In this document: one piece after another, positions 57,327 to 64,000 of the stretch
Layout: every line of letters begins with the position of its first letter
Numbering within the stretch: the first letter of the stretch is position 1
Assembly (NCBI GenBank): GCA_009363875.1
Contig: CM018685.1
Span: 67,033,933-67,097,932, forward strand
DNA length: 64,000 bases
Origin: Mikania micrantha
Taxonomy: Eukaryota; Streptophyta; Magnoliopsida; Asterales; Asteraceae
Direction: 5' to 3'
Translations under genes and position numbers: made by a program
The notes under the pieces: generated by a model
What the model saw: only the letters and a program-made list of their open reading frames with translations
What the model was told of the DNA's origin: nothing
Databases searched by the model: none

Positions 57327-58334
57327 AACGACAAACAGAATCTGATCAAAGCAACCTGGTTCAAAGTTGATAATATGTCAGTCAAACGAAGCAGACTTTA
57401 ACCCGATAACCAAACAAAACCTTTTACCCGCGAAATCAAACCCCGATAACATCCAATCTGAACCCGATCGATCAAACCCAAACACACCTAACCCGAAAAA
57501 CAGCGGAAGCAGTTGAATAAACCCCGAACAGCAGCAAACGGCTGCAATCAGAACGTTTTAGGTCGGAAACATATATTCTGGTCAAATCAGGTTCGCCGGA
57601 ACCCTAATCCGGCGGCTGCTTGGTCAGAATATCAGAAAACGATGGCAGCAAGGTTCGTCTGAACCATAATCGTTCCAATCCGTGTCCGTTCGCAGCAAAT
57701 CGCGCCCCTGAAACCCCAAATCGCGAACAAAGGCGGAAGCTCTTGAAACCCTAATCACGAGCGACAGCGGCGGCTCCTGAAACCCTAATCTAGGGCAGCG
57801 ACGACGGAAGAAACCCTAATAGAGAGCTACGGCTGCTGCAGCCTCTTTAGAAAAACCCTAATCGCGATTTCCTTTAGATCTGGTTCAATCAAAACCTCTG
57901 AACAACGATCAGCGGCAGTGGTGGTTTCGGCAGTCAGTGTGTGGTTGGTGAGTAGCAGTGGTGGTTAGTGGAAACTGAGAACCGAAGCTCTGGTACCGAA
58001 GCTCTGGTCAGTGTTGGCGTTAATGTCACACACACTAACACACACACACAAGAGAAAGCAGTAAATGACACGAGAGGGTTAATGTGGTTCGGTCGGAGTG
58101 ACCTACATCCACGGGCTGCAACTAGGTATTTTATTATTAAGTTCAGTACAAAGATTACAATTACATGACAAGGGTATATATAGAGATACAAATTAGGTTA
58201 AACAAATAAATGGGCCGAAATAGGGCCGAACTAGGGCCGGCTACCCTAATTCCCTAAAGGCCTTCGTAAACCTAACAAACATGACTTGGCTTGTTAATTG
58301 GTATGACAATTTCGTTTGCTTTTATTATATGTTT

Positions 58335-59177
58335 TAGGGGCTGTTTGGCAATGTCTATACCATTAAGTGCTGAACCAGTAAGAGGTCTGAATGGATAAGA
58401 ACCTCTGAACGAACGTATAAAATGACTAATTTACCCATATGAACTATGTGTGCCCAATTCAGTAAACAATTCTATTTCAACAAACCAAATGTGTAGAAAC
58501 AATTATAAGGCAACAAATATTATTCATGTTATTCAAACAAACAATTCCATCCACCATTGTAGTACCTGAAATCATTCAACGGGGGTTTCCTTCTCGTTCT
58601 CTTTTCAGCCAATATCGAAGACGAATTATCACCATAACTTCCAGTTTCATACACAGACCTCTCAATCCTCATTGGGAATTCAACACAGCCGTTGGTAACC
58701 ACCCCTGTAACACCAGACCATTACAATGATGGACAACCGTCTCCGACGAGTAGACCAAGAACATAAACAAAAGCCAGCTGAAAACCCATTTTACCTGCGG
58801 ATGATTGTTGTTTTTGGCGGGAAGTAATCTCGGAATCTCCATGGCAGACGACGATTAGCAGCATAAACAACAGTGGTTTTAGTAATCTCGGAATCTCGGA
58901 ACAACCGTCTGATTCGATTTGTTCCACAGATTAAAGAAGATCAAAGATTGATTTAGGGAATTGGAGAATGGAGACGGAGAGAGAGAGTCGTAAAAGGAAA
59001 AAAAGAAGGGAGGGTAACGTGGAGCTTTTTTCCATTCAGACTTGGTTGTTTGCTGAGTCATTAAGAGCTTTTATGAACCATTAAGAGGTGTATTTTAATT
59101 GAAACAAACAACATTGTCTCTTACCGATTCAGATCACATCTCTGAATGGAATCAATAAGTGGCAAACAAACAGCCCT
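58335..59177. mobile_element. Non-autonomous DNA transposon with GGGGCTGTTTGGCA ends
   Basis: The left end GGGGCTGTTTGGCAATGTCT and inverted right end AGGGCTGTTTGTTTGCCACT are followed by matching subterminal stretches (ACCAGTAAGAGGTCTGAATGG against GATTCAGATCACATCTCTGA). No transposase is encoded. The target duplication is unresolved, so the superfamily is left open. Confidence 0.65.
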
Positions 59178-59300
59178 GAATCTCTATTCAAATTCTTTTT
59201 CTTTCTAATGTGTTTTCTCCATCTGTGGTTCATTTGATTTTTTATTGCTGCATTTGTTTTAGTTTATTATATAGGTCATTGTTTCATTTGCTTTAGTTTA

Positions 59301-60165
59301 CTAGTAGGTTATTAACCCGTGTAGTACACGGATTTAGTGTAAAATATTAAGCAGTTAGTGATGAAAATTTAGCAATATATAAACCGATATTTTGATGTAA
59401 AATGATTAATTTACTTATTAATAAATATTTTAAGTAATAAAAAAAATAATAAAAAATTTAAGTACTATACAAATGATATATGATCTTTTAATGTGTAACA
59501 TTGATATCTTTGAAATAACTAACGTTAAAAACTTTAGTTTGTATTATATTAAAAACTAACTTTTATAAATCAATAATATAAATATAATTTTTGTAATTAT
59601 TAAAGTTGAACGACCCAATTTAAAAATAACATTAAACATAACGGACCAAAAGTGTAACTTTCTTTATCATTTTTATTACTTCAGTTTTTAAATAAAATAA
59701 AAAACATCATTGTTTGAAAAATCTCATTGTATAAGTACTCCTTTATAGTATATTTTATTTTAAAAAAATCATTTTTTAAGATAACTTGTTTTTTACATAA
59801 ATTTGTTTTTTAAAAAATAAATATTTCTTACTATAAAAAATTTGATTATAAAGTATTTTATATTTATAAAAAAAATTTTGAGTGTGTTTTATAGTAAAAA
59901 AGATAAATTATATATTAGTTTTTTTTAACAGCTAAAAAGATAAATATATATTAGTTATTAATATTATAATTCTTTAATAAAGAAAACAAATTATTTAATA
60001 AGAGAGAGAATATAGTTATTTAATATGAAAGAGAATTAAGTGTAATAATAAGAATTTGACAAGTGACAATAGCGATGTAAAAAAATGACAAGTGACAATA
60101 GTGGTGTAAGAATTTAACATGTGCCAAAATTGTTACTCTTTTATTATAGGGTATAGAAGTATAGA
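59301..60165 (-). mobile_element. Non-autonomous Helitron
   Basis: On the minus strand it starts TCTATACTTCTATACCC after an A. It ends with a hairpin CCGTGTACTACACGG, 12 bases, then CTAG followed by T. The TC start, the 3' hairpin near CTAG, insertion between A and T, and absence of a target duplication are the Helitron signature. The 865-bp interior is AT-rich and non-coding. Confidence 0.65.
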
Positions 60166-61315
60166 TACGGAGATAGTGTTGGTCATGTAATGTTAAAGGG
60201 ATTGGTATATTCCAAGATGTTGGAATAGGTTTAGATTCTTAGTGTTAAACCACTTGGATTAAATAGTGGAAATGAGAGGACTTATGCATTTGATTTTATC
60301 TAATTCCATATTAGATATGCCTTTCATGCATGGTGTTTCGTATACATGAGTAGATTGTGATTAAAAATTTGATTGTATTGTGGTTAACTGCAGACAACAG
60401 AGTGTGCATCTAATTTTCATTGCTCAAATTATTTTTTAAAGTTTATCATCCATGCTATGGCTATATCTTTCATTTGGGTAGGGTTTTGGTTTAGAGGGTT
60501 TTTTTTTTTTTTTTTTGAAAATTTTGGATCTTGAAGGTTGTGTTTTGGTTCCATTCAATGGAATTAACTTCTTCTGATGGTCCATTTGATAGTTTACTTT
60601 TTTTTAGTTTTTTGTGTGATTGTTTATTGAAATGTTTTGGTTTTGTTTTTCATGTCAGATTTGCTAACGCAAGTTTCTATGTTCTTAGTTGAATTTCATC
60701 TTTTATCCGAAAACTATTGGCACATAAGTGCTCGTATTCAAACTTAAAGGTTTAGTCAATGTTGTATTCTTTTGTTCCATAAACTTCAGGGTTACCATTT
60801 AGATGGATTTTTTGGATAAATAATTTTGAATTTACATTGAATTTTAATTGTTCTATCATGTTACTCTTCTTGCAGTTACACCGGGATGATTGAATCCAGA
60901 TTGTCACTAAATTACTTTAATCTACGTTTGTGTTTGGAAGTGCAGAGTTGAACACTTTAAAAAGGTTAAGTTTTGATATTTAAAGGACATATAACACTTT
61001 AAATTAAACATACAAGAGTTGATATATTTGAGAATTGAGAGTAAGTTGGTTCTCTTATTAAGTATTGTTTTAGTGATGCTTTTGTTTTGTTTTCTATTTC
61101 TGATTTCATAATAGTTTTTTTTTTCTTTTATTGTTTGCCAATACGGGTTTTTATGTTTCTTCTTTAATTATTTAAGTAAGAGTACAATAGGTTAGATTTT
61201 AAATGTTAGGCATGCTTTATTAGGCATTATGCATGAATCAACCTAATATACTAGTCTTTGATCTTGATTAAACATCAAGCAATTAGCAAATGAGGTTATG
61301 GCCACTAATGTAAGA
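60166..61315. other. Non-coding AT-rich stretch
   Basis: Only homopolymer runs (a T-run at about 60502) and scattered intron-like sequence are seen. I find no exon with family similarity. Confidence 0.4.
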
Positions 61316-61560
61316 TAAACAAACAAATTTATCCATTATATTCTTACTTTTTCAGTAGGGTCTGGGGGAAGGATAGACATAAATTACCCCTATCCCAATT
61401 GGGATAATAGAAAGGCTGCTCCGAATGAGTCCCCGGCTCAAAATTATCGTTTGAAGTTGATCATCCCAACATTTTTAACGTTATTTTCACAAAATAAGTA
61501 AAAAACGTTAAAATTAGTGCAATTTTACTTTGACTCCTTGAGGGCCCACACATATATACA
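61316..61560 (-). mobile_element. Au-SINE-like dispersed repeat, copy 4
   Basis: On the minus strand from TGTATATATGTGTGGGCCC through TTTTAACGTTTTTTACTTAT, TGAGCCGGGGACTCATTCGG and ATCCCAATTGGGATAGGGGT to CAGACCCTACTGAAAAAGT and a TTTGTTTGTT tail. It has the same order of blocks as copy 3. Confidence 0.62.
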
Positions 61561-62569
61561 AACTTACCCAGTATATTCCTACTAATGTAAGATGAATCTC
61601 ATTTTTTAACTTTTGCTATAGAAATTGACAGAATGCAGGATGTGCCATTATGGAGATGAAAATTTGAACATAAGAGACTTCATGTGTGTGTTGTGCCGCC
61701 TGAATGTTATTATTCTTAATCTCAGTTAAGAAATTAAATAACTCCTTGGTTAATAAAACCTCAAAAATTATTAAAAATTCTTAACTTTTCATTTTTTTTA
61801 TATGTTTTCAATAGAATTCATCACAGATGTGTTTAAAGGTGACGTGATGATAAGGGAAACCCAATATATGATATTTTCCTCCATATTTGTTAGTAAACTA
61901 CAGTTTTTTTCTATCACTTTTAATTAAAAACTTTACATATTGTTCATTAATTAACAATATTTGTTGTTTTGAATATGTTCTTCTTTAAGCTTTAGCCATT
62001 CAAGGCTGTTAATCTTTAATTAGGTACTATGTTGCCAAATTAAGCTTATCATCCCTGTTACATGAACGTGCTAATTTTAACATTATAAAAAATAAGAACT
62101 TAATTGGTTTTGGTTAACTTCAATATCAATTAACGAGAAACTTCATGAACACATTTTAATTACTGATAAATAAATTCTTTAAATTATTGCTAATTAGAGT
62201 TGCTTTTCGCTGTGCTTGAATTTGTTTACAGGTTCTCCCTCAGATTATTAGTGGTGAGTCAAAACACGAATTGCAAAATAACTGGTCGGAGCAATAAGGG
62301 TATAAATACAAGTTCATTTTGAAATAAAAACATGGCTTCAAATACTAGGTATGTCTTTAAGAATTTAATTAGTATGAAAAATTTGTTTTGTAATCTAATT
62401 GTTTAGCCTTTAGGTAACTTTTTTTTAACACAACCTTATTATTTGAATCTTTCTTTTATATAGTATCGTTTATCAAAAAATCGACTCACGTCCCGCTGCG
62501 AAGCTCAGGTCACTCCCCACTTGTTTTGCGTTATTTACAAAATAAAATTTTGAAGCGTGTTCTTTTCAA
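61561..62569. other. Non-coding AT-rich stretch
   Basis: No gene or transposon ends were recognised. Confidence 0.4.
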
Positions 62570-62577
62570 AAACAATA

Positions 62578-63283
62578 GAGTTAAATGTAATTTGCAACTA
62601 TGTGGTTTATTGTTACTAGTTGCAACCCCTCTTTTTTTATTTTTGCAACTCGTAACCCTATGTTATTAAAAAGACTGCAACATAACTCCGTTAGTTTGTG
62701 TAGGGTAAAATTGTAACTTATTATTTTAAATCAAAATACTTCCACCGCCTCCCTCCTCCGTCGTCCTCCGCCGTCTCACTTGTCTCCAGATGGTGGCTCC
62801 ACCTAGACATTTAATTTTGAGAAACACTAATTTATTGTATTACTCTTTCATTATGTAAATATTATCTGACTAATTTATATACTCTTTCATTCTATACATA
62901 ATTCCACCCGCATCCCACAACTTTAACGTATCAAGTTCTACTTTTTAGGGTTCATATGACATTAGTTATCAATGCTCATAAAAGAGGGTGGAAAGCGATG
63001 ATCAGAGGAGACGGCGCCACCACATGAACACGAGTGAGATGGCGGAGGACAATAATGAGGGAGGCATCAGAAGTATTTTGATTTAAGACTATTAATTTAA
63101 TAATAAATAATAAATTACAATTTTATTCTTCATAAACTAACGTGGTTATGTTAATTTTAACTGAATGGGCGCATGTTATAGGCTTTTTAAAAACTCACGA
63201 TTCTAAGTTGCAAAAATAAAAAAAAAAAGGGTTGCAACATCTAGTAAAAAACAAATCACATGGTTGCAAATTGCATTTAAATC
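62578..63283. mobile_element. Non-autonomous DNA transposon with long inverted repeats
   Basis: GAGTTAAATGTAATTTGCAA and inverted GATTTAAATGCAATTTGCAA begin arms of about 190 bases that also share GTTGCAACCC, AACTCCGTTAGTTTGTG-like and AAATCAAAATACTTC blocks. AAACAATA and AAGCAATA flank it (7 of 8 bases). The two arms enclose a GC-richer core without transposase. Long arms suggest a MULE- or hAT-type element. Confidence 0.72.
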
Positions 63284-63481
63284 AAGCAATATTATGTTTA
63301 GGATCACAATGACCATATTATAAGTCATTGGGACTTCGAAAAGGAAAAAAATATTATAAGAAAATTTACTTGAATAATTTTTGTTTCTTAAAAAAACATA
63401 CACCCTATTTATATATGGTGAAATCTTTTCTTAATAAATGCATGTTTACAAACACAAAGATGACATCCTCCTCATTTAGTT

Positions 63482-63902
63482 TTAAACTGAAGCTCCAACA
63501 GGCACACCAGACTTGAGCCTAGATGACCCGTATAACATCTCTTCAAACCGAATGATCTCGTTTTTCGACCCGTAAGCTACTTGAGTCCGATCATCAAGGT
63601 TCACAACAACCTTATCTAACACAGACTGTTTCCCATCACTGCTATAACCTCCAGCATTCTCAATCAACAGCCCCAAAGGAGCCACCTCAAAAGTAGCCTT
63701 AGCTTTGCTTTTGTTGTTGGTGATGTCACATTTGTGAATACCCCCTTTTCTTTCACAATTATCTGCAAGAAAAACAACATTATAACGACGCAAAATGACC
63801 AAAAAATATTTAGTTTTGATTAAAGATTACCTGGTTAACATCCGGCACCATTCCGCCGGTGTATCGCAAAGTGTACTTCTCTTTTACATAGTAGTTGATC
63901 AG
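63482..63902 (-). pseudogene. SBPase: Sedoheptulose-1,7-bisphosphatase, 3' exons, with a 1-bp frameshift
   Basis: Minus strand. Exon 63902-63831 reads LINYYVKEKYTLRYTGGMVP DVNQ in phase 0. A 68-base GT-AG intron follows (63830-63763). The last exon 63762-63482 starts IIVKEKGVFTNVTSPTTKAK and ends YGSSRLKSGVPVGASV. This is the C-terminus of the chloroplast SBPase, which dephosphorylates sedoheptulose-1,7-bisphosphate in the Calvin cycle; the catalytic part lies beyond the window. The last exon is 281 bases where 282 are needed: after AKLRLL the frame is lost, and FEVAPLGLLIENAGGYSSDG resumes in the next frame. The lesion is in a T run (CTACTTTTGAGG, near 63693). It is either a real disabling deletion or a homopolymer base-calling error in a working gene. 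Confidence 0.9.
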
Positions 63903-64000
63903 CTGCATCATATTGTTAAAAATTGTAAATTTTTTTGAAATATATAATTTTATTTCAAGATTCAAGTTTTTTATGAGTGCAACAGGAAAGTTGAAAGACC
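63903..64000 (-). other. Intron of the SBPase gene, cut by the window end
   Basis: An acceptor (ATGATGCAG on the minus strand) at 63903 and AT-rich sequence beyond fit an intron. The next upstream exon would lie past base 64000. Confidence 0.6.

Larger units (their letters stand above)
54775..58277 (-). mobile_element. Non-autonomous Copia element (gag-protease only)
   Basis: The element reads on the minus strand. LTRs of 266-267 bp (58012-58277 as 5' LTR; 54775-55555 as 3' LTR including a nested MITE) begin TGTTAGGTTTACGAAGGCC. AACAT duplications lie at 54770-54774 and 58278-58282. Next to the 5' LTR is a GGTACCAGAGC sequence repeated twice, resembling the initiator-tRNA-Met primer site TGGTATCAGAGC. 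A purine tract CCTCCGAGTGGGAGAT precedes the 3' LTR. The internal 2.5 kb encodes only Gag and protease, so it depends on other elements for RT and integrase. Confidence 0.92.

Overview
The window is nuclear DNA of a flowering plant, almost certainly a eudicot. It holds spliced genes with GT-AG introns for a peroxisomal NAD carrier, a DIVARICATA-type MYB and a Calvin-cycle phosphatase, a nuclear tRNA-Arg(CCT), and nested Ty3 and Copia LTR retrotransposons. Repeat style (3-4 kb LTRs, an Au-SINE-like tail) would fit Asteraceae, but that is only an impression. There is no sign of bacterial, organellar or viral DNA. LAYOUT. 1-3.95 kb: AT-rich DNA with two disabled gene exons on the minus strand (RlmN-like radical SAM; NPG/NPGR calmodulin-binding TPR), a MITE and a 150-bp tandem duplication. 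3.96-27.69 kb: a nested Ty3 complex. A solo LTR (TSD ATATG) and 2.26 kb of flank are followed by a 5'-truncated Ty3 chromovirus (coiled-coil ORF, gag-pol with three TAG stops, 3' LTR) and then by a second copy of the same flank. Two solo LTRs of another family sit inside it (TSDs ATGTG and CTTTG). 27.7-33.2 kb: no gene; two hAT-like elements, a G-rich tract and GC-rich foldbacks. 33.2-40.1 kb: a non-autonomous Copia-like LTR element (TSD CACAT) that contains a stray Ty3 integrase fragment, a 152-bp palindromic element, and a solo Ty3 LTR (TSD GTTTC), itself interrupted by a 1.94-kb palindrome (TSD ACCCC). 41.15-45.33 kb: an intact 11-exon gene for the peroxisomal NAD carrier (337 aa). 46.3-48.4 kb: degraded repeats and a Copia RT fossil. 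48.54-49.95 kb: a two-exon MYB gene on the minus strand. 51.87 kb: tRNA-Arg(CCT). 52-63.3 kb: foldback, hAT-like, Copia gag-protease, Helitron and other non-autonomous elements. 63.48 kb to the window end: 3' exons of a sedoheptulose-1,7-bisphosphatase gene on the minus strand with a 1-bp frameshift. HOW IT FITS. The intact host genes occupy only about 6 kb and act separately: peroxisomal NAD import, transcriptional control and photosynthetic carbon fixation. The rest is a layered transposon record in which target-site duplications give the insertion order. The least expected signal is in the LTRs. All five long Ty3-type LTRs, from two unlike families, carry a strong splice-donor-like block (AG/GTGAGTT) and an acceptor-like block (TTCTCAG/GTRAC). 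The donor is complementary over 11-13 bases to a conserved motif just before the acceptor, with at least one compensatory change between families. This suggests a conserved, structurally controlled leader intron in these LTRs.
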